Assembly: GCA_947630805.1 (NCBI GenBank)
Contig: CANRIV010000002.1
Coordinates: 62,001 to 126,000, forward strand
Length of the DNA: 64,000 bases
Source: an uncultured Lachnospiraceae bacterium
GTDB taxonomy: Bacteria; Bacillota; Clostridia; Lachnospirales; Lachnospiraceae
Direction of reading: 5' to 3'
A model generated the notes under the pieces. The model searched no databases and was not told the origin of the DNA. It saw only the letters and a list, made by a program, of their open reading frames with translations. Numbering within the stretch: position 1 is the first letter of the stretch; each line of letters starts with the position of its first letter. Both the position numbers and the translations under genes were made by a program. Shown piece after piece: positions 24,948 through 32,779 of the stretch.

Positions 24948-26582
24948 TTAATCCTGAATATCCATATTTTCTGTTGTATAAATTGTTCTTTTTCTTGCCA
25001 TCTCATCATTTTCCAGATATTCATCGTAGGTTGTGATTTTATCAATCAATTTCCCATTAACGATTTCCATAATGCGGTTGGCTGTTGTCTGAACAACCTG
25101 ATGGTCTCTGGAAGAGAAGAGAAGAACACCCGGAAATTTTATTAATCCGTTGTTTAATGCCGTGATGCTTTCCATATCCAAGTGGTCTGTAGGCTCGTCT
25201 ATTACAAGTACATTTGCGCCGGAAATCATAAGCTTTGACAGCATGACGCGCACTTTTTCTCCACCGGATAATACACGGACTTTTTTCATGCCATCATCGC
25301 CGGCAAATAACATTCTGCCAAGAAATCCCCGGACATAAGTAGCATCTTTATTTTCAGAATATTGTGTCAGCCAATCCACAATGACATCATCACAGTCAAA
25401 ATCCTTTGTATTGTCTTTTGGAAAATAGGACTGACTGGTCGTAATCCCCCATTTATAATTTCCTTCATCCGGCTCTATCTCACCCATCAGAATCTGGAAC
25501 AGTGTTGTTTTAGCCAGTGCGTTAGAGCCTACAAAAGCAACCTTGTCTTCCCGTCCGATAATGAATGAAATATCATCCAGTACTTTAACACCGTCAATCG
25601 TCTTAGATAAGTGTTCTACCGTGAGCACCTCGTTTCCAATTTCCCGCTCAGGACGGAAATCAATGTAAGGATATTTACGGCTGGAAGGTTTGATTTCATC
25701 AAGCTCTATTTTTTCCAGGGCACGTTTTCTGGAGGTTGCCTGCTTTGATTTTGAGGCGTTGGCGCTAAACCGTTGAATAAATTCCTGAAGTTCTTTTATT
25801 TTTTCTTCCTTTTTTCGGTTAGCCTCTTTCATCTGCTTGATAATCAACTGGCTGGACTCATACCAGAAATCATAGTTTCCGGCATAGAGCTGAATTTTGG
25901 CATAGTCAATATCAGCAATCTGTGTACAGACTTTGTTTAAAAAATATCTGTCATGTGATACGACAATAACAGTGTTTTCAAAATTAATCAAAAATTCTTC
26001 CAACCATGCAATCGCATCCAAATCCAGATGGTTGGTAGGCTCATCAAGAAGCAGGATGTCAGGATTGCCAAACAGTGCCTGAGCCAACAAGACTTTGACC
26101 TTTATTGAGCCGTTTAAATCTTTCATCAGACTATAGTGAAACTCTGTGTCGACGCCCAGACCATTCAGCAGTGTGGCGGCGTCAGATTCTGCTTCCCATC
26201 CGTTCATTTCAGCAAATTCCGCTTCCAGTTCTGAAGCACGGATGCCATCTTCGTCGCTGAAGTCTTCCTTCATGTAGATAGCATCTTTTTCTTTCATAAT
26301 CTCATATAATCTCTGATTTCCCATAATGACAGTATCCAGAACATTGTATTCATCATACTGAAAATGGTCCTGCTTTAAAAAAGAAAGACGCTCGCCGGGA
26401 GTTATAATTACTTCGCCGCTGGTAGGCTCAATTTCTCCCGTTAAAATCTTTAAAAAAGTAGATTTTCCCGCACCGTTGGCTCCAATGAGTCCATAACAGT
26501 GGCCGGGAACAAACTTTATATTAACTTCTTCAAACAATGCTTTTTTTCCAAAACGTAATGACACATTACTTGTACTAATCAT
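24948..26582 (-). CDS. ykpA: ABC-F family ATPase (YkpA/YbiT-like)
   Basis: The 544-residue soluble protein has two ABC domains and no membrane part, as in ABC-F translation factors. Domain 1 has Walker A GANGAGKST at 33-41 and Walker B DILLLDEPTNHLD. Domain 2 has Walker B NVLVIDEPTDHLD and the signature LSGGEKVRVM. A charged linker (about 245-300) carries KEEKIKELQEFIQRF. The second Walker A reads GSNALAKTT, with Ala where Gly usually precedes Lys; whether this is normal for the subfamily I cannot confirm. Overall similarity is to Bacillus YkpA. The protein is expected to bind ribosomes. Promoter at 26633-26661. Confidence 0.88.
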   Translation of the reverse strand: MISTSNVSLRFGKKALFEEVNIKFVPGHCYGLIGANGAGKSTFLKILTGEIEPTSGEVIITPGERLSFLKQDHFQYDEYNVLDTVIMGNQRLYEIMKEKDAIYMKEDFSDEDGIRASELEAEFAEMNGWEAESDAATLLNGLGVDTEFHYSLMKDLNGSIKVKVLLAQALFGNPDILLLDEPTNHLDLDAIAWLEEFLINFENTVIVVSHDRYFLNKVCTQIADIDYAKIQLYAGNYDFWYESSQLIIKQMKEANRKKEEKIKELQEFIQRFSANASKSKQATSRKRALEKIELDEIKPSSRKYPYIDFRPEREIGNEVLTVEHLSKTIDGVKVLDDISFIIGREDKVAFVGSNALAKTTLFQILMGEIEPDEGNYKWGITTSQSYFPKDNTKDFDCDDVIVDWLTQYSENKDATYVRGFLGRMLFAGDDGMKKVRVLSGGEKVRVMLSKLMISGANVLVIDEPTDHLDMESITALNNGLIKFPGVLLFSSRDHQVVQTTANRIMEIVNGKLIDKITTYDEYLENDEMARKRTIYTTENMDIQD

Positions 26583-26632
26583 TTTTATACCTCACTCAAC
26601 CAAATTTTCTGATATCTGAATTCGCAAAATAT

Positions 26633-26661
26633 AGTATAACAGTTTTGCCGGATTTAGGCAA
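26633..26661 (-). promoter_or_regulatory. Promoter of the ABC-F gene
   Basis: On the minus strand TTGCCT (26661-26656), a 17-bp spacer and TATACT (26638-26633). On the plus strand the divergent gene has TGTTATAAT (26700-26708), an extended -10 without a clear -35. Confidence 0.65.
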
Positions 26662-26776
26662 CGTAAAGGCACTTTTCTATTTCTTTCATGAAATTGATAT
26701 GTTATAATTCTAATGAAATGAAAAATAAAGGTTGCGATGTAATTACAAAACAAAAACGGATGAGAAAGGTGGCAGC

Positions 26777-28603
26777 ATGGGATTAGATAATATTAAAGTA
26801 TATAGAGGCAATCCGCTTATGATGGGGGCGACAGTAATCGGAGAGTCGGTGAATTTTGCAATTACAGCAAAGACCAAAAGCCGGTGTGAGCTTGTCCTCT
26901 ATGAAAAAGGGAAAGAGGAAGCAGCAGCAAAAATTCCTTTTGAAAACGGCGAGGTCATTGGAAATGTATATGCTATGAGTGTAACAGGGCTGGATTATAA
27001 AAAATATGATTATAATTTTTCTGTCAATGGCGAAATTGTAATGGACCAATATGCCAGAGCGGTATCCGGAAAAAAAGAATGGGGGAAAGTACCAAAAAAA
27101 TTAAAGGGAAGCATTGTCAGTGATGAATATGACTGGCAGGGAGACGCCCCTTTAAATATTCCTTATGATGATACGATTTTATACAGGCTTCACGTGCGCG
27201 GATTTACAAAACATGCCAGTTCTAAGGCAAAGCATAAAGGTACATATCTGGGAATTGTAGAGAAGATTCCATATCTGAAAGAGCTGGGAATTACTATGGT
27301 TGAGCTGATGCCTGCTTATGAGTTTGCAGAGATAAGAGAAGAGCCTGCCACGTTAATGCGCGGGGATTTTCAGATTGCATCCCCTTCCATAAATTACTGG
27401 GGCTATACGGATGCGTTTGCCTTTGCTCCTAAAGCTTCTTTTGCATACACGGACAAGCCGGGAGGAGAAGTAGAAGAATTTAAATATATGGTCCGTGAAC
27501 TTCATAAAAACGGTATTGAAGTTTCTATGGAATTTTATTTCCCTCAAGGGACCAATCCAAAAATGATTTTGGATTGTCTGCATTATTGGGTAATGGAGTA
27601 TCACATCGACGGAATCCATGCCAACTGTGAGGAAACTGTCATGAAAATGATACAGACGGATAATCTGCTGTGTACTACAAAAATATTTACTTACAGTTTT
27701 GCTTCTGACATGGATTTTTATCAGCGTAGCACAGAGACAAGAAATCTGGCAAACTTCAATGATGATTTTATGGTGTCCGCAAGAAGATTCCTGAAAGGGG
27801 ATGAGGATATGCTGAATACGATTGCTTATAAGATTAAAGCAAATCCTCCGGGCGCAACGACTATTAATTATGTAGCAAATCACAATACGTTTACCCTTTA
27901 TGATATGGTATCTTATGATCAGAAATATAATGAGGCAAACGGGGAAAATAATAAAGATGGCGCCGTGTACAATTACAGCTGGAATTGTGGCGCCGAGGGC
28001 GATACGCGAAAAAGAAAAATAAGAGATTTACGGAAAAAGCAGATAAAAAATGCGTTATGTCTTGTGCTGCTGAGCCAGGGAGTTCCAATGCTTTATGCCG
28101 GAGATGAAATGTGTAATTCTCAGAAAGGAAATAATAATCCTTACTGTCTGGACAATGAAATCTCCTGGACCAATTGGAATACAACGGCTATGGCGAAAGA
28201 AATACTGGAGTTTACCAAAAAATTGATTCGGTTTAGGAAAGAACACAAAATTTTACATCTGCCGGAGGAAACCAGACAGATGGATTATAAATCTTTTGGA
28301 CTTCCCGATATGTCGTATCATGGAACGAAAGCATGGTATGCAGATTTTAGCAATTTCAACCGTCATTTTTCCGTAATGTATTGTGGAAAGTATGCGCAGG
28401 AATATTGTGGGAAGGATGAGCCGGATATGTATATTGCTTACAATATGCACTGGGAAAACCAGCAGTTCGGGGTGCCTTCAGCAAGAAATAAAAAGCAATG
28501 GAAAGTAGTTTTTTCCACCGATTCTGAAGTGGAGCCCGAGATGGAAATTGACAGAACATTTTTCGTGAAAGGAAGAAGTATTACTGTACTTTTAGCAGGT
28601 TAA
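26777..28603 (+). CDS. GH13 debranching-type protein lacking catalytic residues (probable pseudoenzyme)
   Basis: The 608-residue protein has an N-terminal CBM48-like domain (about 1-100) and a GlgX/pullulanase-type GH13 barrel. Structural family stretches are well kept: NEANGENNKDG, YNYSWNCGAEGDTRKRK and LLSQGVPMLYAGDEM. But the catalytic regions are altered. Region I (normally DVVFNH) reads EFYFPQ at 252-257. Region II (normally GFRFD) reads GIHAN at 279-283, so Arg becomes His and the nucleophile Asp becomes Asn283. Region III lacks the EPWD glutamate (FTYSF at 304-308). Region IV (normally CHD) reads NHN at 368-370. Glycosidase activity is therefore unlikely; a binding or regulatory role in glycogen or starch metabolism is inference. 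The ATG at 26777 follows AAAGGTGG. Confidence 0.85.
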   Translation: MGLDNIKVYRGNPLMMGATVIGESVNFAITAKTKSRCELVLYEKGKEEAAAKIPFENGEVIGNVYAMSVTGLDYKKYDYNFSVNGEIVMDQYARAVSGKKEWGKVPKKLKGSIVSDEYDWQGDAPLNIPYDDTILYRLHVRGFTKHASSKAKHKGTYLGIVEKIPYLKELGITMVELMPAYEFAEIREEPATLMRGDFQIASPSINYWGYTDAFAFAPKASFAYTDKPGGEVEEFKYMVRELHKNGIEVSMEFYFPQGTNPKMILDCLHYWVMEYHIDGIHANCEETVMKMIQTDNLLCTTKIFTYSFASDMDFYQRSTETRNLANFNDDFMVSARRFLKGDEDMLNTIAYKIKANPPGATTINYVANHNTFTLYDMVSYDQKYNEANGENNKDGAVYNYSWNCGAEGDTRKRKIRDLRKKQIKNALCLVLLSQGVPMLYAGDEMCNSQKGNNNPYCLDNEISWTNWNTTAMAKEILEFTKKLIRFRKEHKILHLPEETRQMDYKSFGLPDMSYHGTKAWYADFSNFNRHFSVMYCGKYAQEYCGKDEPDMYIAYNMHWENQQFGVPSARNKKQWKVVFSTDSEVEPEMEIDRTFFVKGRSITVLLAG

Positions 28604-28619
28604 TACAGGTCGCCAGAAA

Positions 28620-29420
28620 ATGAAAAAAACTGATAAATTGAATGAAATCGGATGCAACAAATTTATTTCATTGGAAAAATGGGGACTGAGTACGTTTTCT
28701 CTGAAAATCATAGCAGTGGTTACTATGTTTATGGACCATTTTGCATATATTTTCTGCCAAAATCATCAAACTTTATACACCCTATTGAGAAGTGTGGGGC
28801 GGCTCAGTTTTCCAATCTTTGCATTTTTGATTGTAGAAGGTTTTTTTCATACAAAAAACCGAATACAGTATGGAATACGGCTGGGAGTATTTGCACTGAT
28901 TTCTGAAATCCCATATAACTTAATGTACGGAAATATTTTTGACCTGAAACAGCAGAATGTAATGTTTACGCTCTTTATCGGATATTTATTGATTTGGGGT
29001 ATGGATAATATTTTTTTATTTCGGGTAAATTATCCCAAAATGCTTGTAAAACATATCAGCCCTTCGCATTTAAATGTTGTGATGGGACTGCTGGTAATTA
29101 TTGGAGCTCATGGTACGGCCTATCTCATAAATTCTGCGTATTCTTATGCAGGTGTTATGCTTATTATGTGTTTTTACACTTTTCATAAATACCATTATGG
29201 AAAAATAATAAGTAATATTGTCTTTAATTTTGGCATGTATATCAATGTACCAATGCAGTGGTGGGGAGCAGTCAGTGTTATTCCTCTGGCTCTTTATAAT
29301 GGAAAACCGGGAAAAAGAAAATGGAAATACTTTTTTTACTGGTTTTATCCGCTGCATATTTTATTGCTTGTAGTTCTTAGAATTGTGTATCTGTATCTCA
29401 AACACCGCGCAATCTTATAA
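28620..29420 (+). CDS. TraX family membrane protein
   Basis: The 266-residue protein has around eight hydrophobic segments and the TraX opening: LKIIAVVTMFMDHFAYIF, then LYTLLRSVGRLSFPIFAFLI and YNLMYGN. TraX acetylates F-pilin in E. coli, but chromosomal homologues in Firmicutes are thought to act as acyltransferases with unknown acceptors. It starts 17 bp after the GH13 gene, with a weak ribosome binding site, so it is likely in the same transcript. Confidence 0.82.
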   Translation: MKKTDKLNEIGCNKFISLEKWGLSTFSLKIIAVVTMFMDHFAYIFCQNHQTLYTLLRSVGRLSFPIFAFLIVEGFFHTKNRIQYGIRLGVFALISEIPYNLMYGNIFDLKQQNVMFTLFIGYLLIWGMDNIFLFRVNYPKMLVKHISPSHLNVVMGLLVIIGAHGTAYLINSAYSYAGVMLIMCFYTFHKYHYGKIISNIVFNFGMYINVPMQWWGAVSVIPLALYNGKPGKRKWKYFFYWFYPLHILLLVVLRIVYLYLKHRAIL

Positions 29421-29450
29421 AAATATCAAAGAAAAGAAAACATAACATAA

Positions 29451-29529
29451 TTGACGGTAACTTGGCACATCGTTATAGTCGATACGCACAAATAAAAAAA
29501 TTCACAAATGACGCAATTAGTGCTATGAT
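29451..29529 (+). promoter_or_regulatory. Tandem promoters of trpS
   Basis: The upstream promoter has TTGACG (29451-29456), 17 bp, TATAGT (29474-29479). The downstream one has TTCACA (29501-29506), 17 bp, TATGAT (29524-29529). The leader to the ATG is too short for a T-box, and none is present. Confidence 0.65.
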
Positions 29530-29560
29530 ATAAAAGTAGTTTTTACTGGGAGGAAAAAAT

Positions 29561-30565
29561 ATGTTAGGCGAGAATAAAGTATTATACAGTGCAATGCAGT
29601 CTACGGGAACACTGACCCTTGGAAATTATCTGGGTGCATTAGATAACTGGATTAAACTATCAGATGAATATATGTGTTTCTATTGTGTGGCGGATATGCA
29701 CTCTATTACGGTAAGACAGAATCCGGCAGATTTGAGAAAGAGGGCCAGAGATTTAATTACATTATATATAGCAGCAGGATTGGATCCGGAAAAAAACTGC
29801 ATTTATTTTCAATCTCATGTCTCAGCCCATGCAGAGCTGGCATGGATATTAAATTGTTTTACTTATATGGGCGAATTAAACAGAATGACACAGTTTAAGG
29901 ACAAGTCGGCAAAACACGCAGATAATATTAATGCGGGATTATTTACTTATCCGGCTTTGATGGCAGCTGATATTCTTCTTTATCAGGCAGATGTGGTGCC
30001 GGTAGGCGCTGACCAGAAACAGCACCTGGAACTGACAAGAGATATTGCCGGACGATTCAATAGTATATATGGCGATGTATTCACAATTCCAGAGTGTTAT
30101 GTAGGAGAGGCTACTGCCAAAATCATGAGTCTCCAGGACCCTGGCAAAAAAATGTCCAAGTCAGATGAAAATCCGAATGCAAGCATTTTACTGATGGATG
30201 ATTCGGATACGATTATCCGCAAGTTTAAGAGAGCAGTTACTGATTCGGATATGGAAATCAGATATTCTGATGAGAAACCGGGAATTCAAAACCTGATGAA
30301 TATTTACTCCTGCATTACGGAGAAAAGCAATGAAGAAATAGAAAGAGAATTCGATGGGAAAGGATATGGCGAGTTCAAAATGGCAGTAGGAGAGGCTGTG
30401 GTTTCTAAACTGAAACCTCTTCAGGAGCGTTTTTATGAACTGACCAAAGAAAAAGATTATCTAAACAGGGTAATCAAGGAAAATGACGAAAAGGCAGCTT
30501 ATTTTGCCAATAAGACATTAAGAAAAGTACAGAAAAAAGTAGGATTTACAGAAAAAATCCGCTAA
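29561..30565 (+). CDS. trpS: Tryptophanyl-tRNA synthetase
   Basis: The 334-residue class I synthetase charges tRNA-Trp. The HIGH-like motif is in SAMQSTGTLTLGNYLGALDN near residues 9-28 and the KMSKS loop is GKKMSKSDENPNA near 201. VADMHSIT and ADILLYQADVVPVGADQKQH are standard TrpRS stretches. The length is typical for bacterial TrpRS. It lacks a T-box, unlike the Trp transporter operon at 2.7 kb in the same window. GGGAGGAAAA precedes the ATG. A large structured terminator follows. Confidence 0.95.
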   Translation: MLGENKVLYSAMQSTGTLTLGNYLGALDNWIKLSDEYMCFYCVADMHSITVRQNPADLRKRARDLITLYIAAGLDPEKNCIYFQSHVSAHAELAWILNCFTYMGELNRMTQFKDKSAKHADNINAGLFTYPALMAADILLYQADVVPVGADQKQHLELTRDIAGRFNSIYGDVFTIPECYVGEATAKIMSLQDPGKKMSKSDENPNASILLMDDSDTIIRKFKRAVTDSDMEIRYSDEKPGIQNLMNIYSCITEKSNEEIEREFDGKGYGEFKMAVGEAVVSKLKPLQERFYELTKEKDYLNRVIKENDEKAAYFANKTLRKVQKKVGFTEKIR

Positions 30566-30575
30566 CCAATAAAAG

Positions 30576-30660
30576 AAAAACGCACTGACCGGAAAACAGT
30601 CGGAATGTCAAAATACAGTTGCCATTCCTGCTGGAACATTGTCCAGTTAGTGCGTTTTTT
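30576..30660. terminator. Long bidirectional terminator between trpS and the Pr6Pr gene
   Basis: AAAAACGCACTGACCGG (30576-30592) pairs with 30643-30659, with one G-U pair and one mismatch; A and T tracts on both sides let it work in both directions. The 50-nt interior contains a further GGAATG / CATTCC stem (30602-30607 with 30632-30637). Confidence 0.7.
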
Positions 30661-31322
30661 TATTGATGATATTTCCTGAAATGAAACAGATAGTTATCTG
30701 AGAGAAAGACCAATGCATTGATACTCACAAATACACCGGCTAATATTATAATATATGTCAGACAGATATTTATTCCCAGTGTCTCGAAATCAAGAAAGAA
30801 ATACGGAAATTTAAAAACAGTGTCAAAGTTTCCCGGATGATTCAAAAGATACCGGGTAAAAAAGAAAAGCAGATAAGTCAGAGGAAATGCCAGCCATGTA
30901 AAAATAAAAGATAATTTGAAATGACCTTTTGGCTGAAAAAACAGCCAGTCCAGCAGAAACATAAGCGGCACAATATAATGTGCAATGAGACTTTCTATAG
31001 GAAGTCCGAACAACCCGTTGCCGGAACTGTAATGAACAATTTTCCCATCAGCATAATGGTAGACCAGAAAGGTGCAGAGAATCGAAGAGAGCGCCATTCC
31101 TTTGAAATACAGAAGCTTTTGGGTCAGAATATTTTTTCCGGTAAAACTTTTAATTAAAAGTACGCACATAAAAATAAGACAGAAGATGTTACTCTGCACT
31201 GTAAAATAACTGAGTTCATAAAGGGTATGGTTTTTGTCTTGAAAGTCAAGATGTATAAATATTCCTATGGCACAAATAATGATAAATGAAATTCGATAAA
31301 TTAATTTAATATATTTTTTCAA
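30660..31322 (-). CDS. Pr6Pr family membrane protein
   Basis: The 220-residue protein has about six transmembrane segments and the Pr6Pr (FAR-17a/AIG1-like) pattern: an early LYELSYFTVQSNIFCLIFM, a central segment followed by HYIVPLMFLLDWLFF, and AFPLTYLLFFFTRY. Histidine-containing membrane segments are typical of this family. Its biochemical role is unknown in bacteria. Its 3' end abuts the bidirectional terminator shared with trpS. Upstream, 31323-31623 has no gene and no strong signal that I can see. Confidence 0.75.
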   Translation of the reverse strand: MKKYIKLIYRISFIIICAIGIFIHLDFQDKNHTLYELSYFTVQSNIFCLIFMCVLLIKSFTGKNILTQKLLYFKGMALSSILCTFLVYHYADGKIVHYSSGNGLFGLPIESLIAHYIVPLMFLLDWLFFQPKGHFKLSFIFTWLAFPLTYLLFFFTRYLLNHPGNFDTVFKFPYFFLDFETLGINICLTYIIILAGVFVSINALVFLSDNYLFHFRKYHQ

Positions 31323-31623
31323 AATAAATCACCCAGTCTTATTATTGCCAGAGATGAAAAATAAAAAATGAAAAATATATCCAGTAATGCCGGTATGTTA
31401 TTCTGCAGCGCAAAGAGAGTACAGATATTTTTTACCCTTACAAAATTTATTGTTCAAAAAAAGGACCGACTGTATTTTTTTATGATATCCAAAGCACAAG
31501 TTTTTGTGATAAAACTTGAAGAAAGCCCCAAGATATAGTAGAATATAATAGTTAAAATGGCGTAGAATGTTTTGACAAACCCGACAAATAAAAGTGCATT
31601 ACGGATTGGAAGAAATTGAAAAA

Positions 31624-32034
31624 ATGTTTTTAAAAGAAAATGAATTAGATGTAAATACATATCTGTTATTAAGAGAAAGTGTAAATTGGAAATTGCTGAC
31701 CAAAGAACAGGCCCAAACAGCATTAAAAAACAGCATGCTTACTGTGACTGCCTATGAACAGGACAGGCCCGTAGGCATGGGAAGACTGGTGGGAGATGGA
31801 GCGGTTATCTGTTATATTCAGGATTTGATTGTCATTCCGGAATATCAGGGCAGAGGCGTGGGACAGAAGCTTATGGAGCGATTCGTTTCTTATGTCAAAA
31901 GCAAAAAACTTCCGGACACGGAAATAATGCTGGGATTGATGTGCGCCCGGGGAAGAGAAAATTTTTACAGTAAATTCGGGTTTATTGCCAGACCTACAGA
32001 CCAGTTAGGACCGGGAATGATTCAATATCTGTAA
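31624..32034 (+). CDS. GNAT family N-acetyltransferase
   Basis: The 136-residue protein has the acetyl-CoA binding motif VIPEYQGRGVGQKLMERF near residues 70-87, following the strand ICYIQDLIV, and ends with FYSKFGFIARPTDQLGPGM. These are standard GNAT motifs A and B. The substrate is unknown. The ATG at 31624 has GGAAG about 10 bp upstream; the GTG at 31594 has none, so the shorter form is preferred. The neighbouring gene 51 bp on encodes a histidine phosphatase. Confidence 0.8.
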   Translation: MFLKENELDVNTYLLLRESVNWKLLTKEQAQTALKNSMLTVTAYEQDRPVGMGRLVGDGAVICYIQDLIVIPEYQGRGVGQKLMERFVSYVKSKKLPDTEIMLGLMCARGRENFYSKFGFIARPTDQLGPGMIQYL

Positions 32035-32085
32035 AACAGTAGAAGTCAATACAAAGAATCAAAAGCACAGTGAAATGGAGTTTGT

Positions 32086-32745
32086 ATGAATATTTATTTA
32101 ATCAGACATGGCAGACAAAACAGCACACTTTGCAATGTGGATGTGGAACTCTCGCCGGAAGGGAGAGAACAGGCACACTATGTGGGAAAACGGCTCAGAG
32201 AATACAAAATTGAAGCCGTGTATTCCAGTCAGTTGATTAGGGCCGTGGAAACAGCAGACATTATCAACGATTATCTGAAAAAGCCCCGGATGATTGATGC
32301 GCGTTGGCAGGAAGCAGATTTTGGAGGAATGACTGGATTATCGAATGCACAGCTCAAACAAAAATATAGTGCATTTTTAAAACAGCGCGCCAGAATGGAA
32401 AAAGATATTCCCTATCCTGAAGGCGGAGAAAACTGTGAAATGGTATTTCACCGCTCTTACAAGGCGTTGATGGATTTAACCAGAACAGATTATGAAAATG
32501 TATGCGTTGTGACGCATGGAGGCGTTATCCGTGCATTAATGACAGGAATTCTGGGGGCTGATTATGCCAGATGGCTTACTTTTGGCAGGCAGATTGAAAA
32601 CTGCAGCATTTCCCATATTATGTATGATGAAGCAATGAAAACTTTTCATATTGAACGTTTGAATGATTATGCTCATTTTGAGGGAAAAGATTATCTGATG
32701 CGAAAGCATTTCGGCTCCGGATTTTTTAATGTAGATACGAAATGA
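32086..32745 (+). CDS. Histidine phosphatase family protein (phosphoglycerate mutase-like)
   Basis: The 219-residue protein has the phosphohistidine motif NIYLIRHGRQNSTL at residues 2-15 and a second catalytic histidine in VCVVTHGGVIRALM near 145. EADFGGMTGL lies between. It is larger than the simplest alpha-ribazole phosphatases, and the substrate cannot be told. It could dephosphorylate a sugar or nucleotide. The topoisomerase gene parE follows at 35 bp, so it may be part of that transcript. The start follows AATGGAG. Confidence 0.82.
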   Translation: MNIYLIRHGRQNSTLCNVDVELSPEGREQAHYVGKRLREYKIEAVYSSQLIRAVETADIINDYLKKPRMIDARWQEADFGGMTGLSNAQLKQKYSAFLKQRARMEKDIPYPEGGENCEMVFHRSYKALMDLTRTDYENVCVVTHGGVIRALMTGILGADYARWLTFGRQIENCSISHIMYDEAMKTFHIERLNDYAHFEGKDYLMRKHFGSGFFNVDTK

Positions 32746-32779
32746 TTTTATGATACGGACAAGGAGAATTGGAAAGATT

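Noticed and set aside
29421-29560. T-box before trpS
   Set aside because: No AAGGTGG-type motif or terminator is present in the 140-bp gap.
31323-31623. Gene or structured RNA in the 300-bp gap before the acetyltransferase
   Set aside because: No frame with a start signal, no well-spaced promoter pair and no stable stem found.
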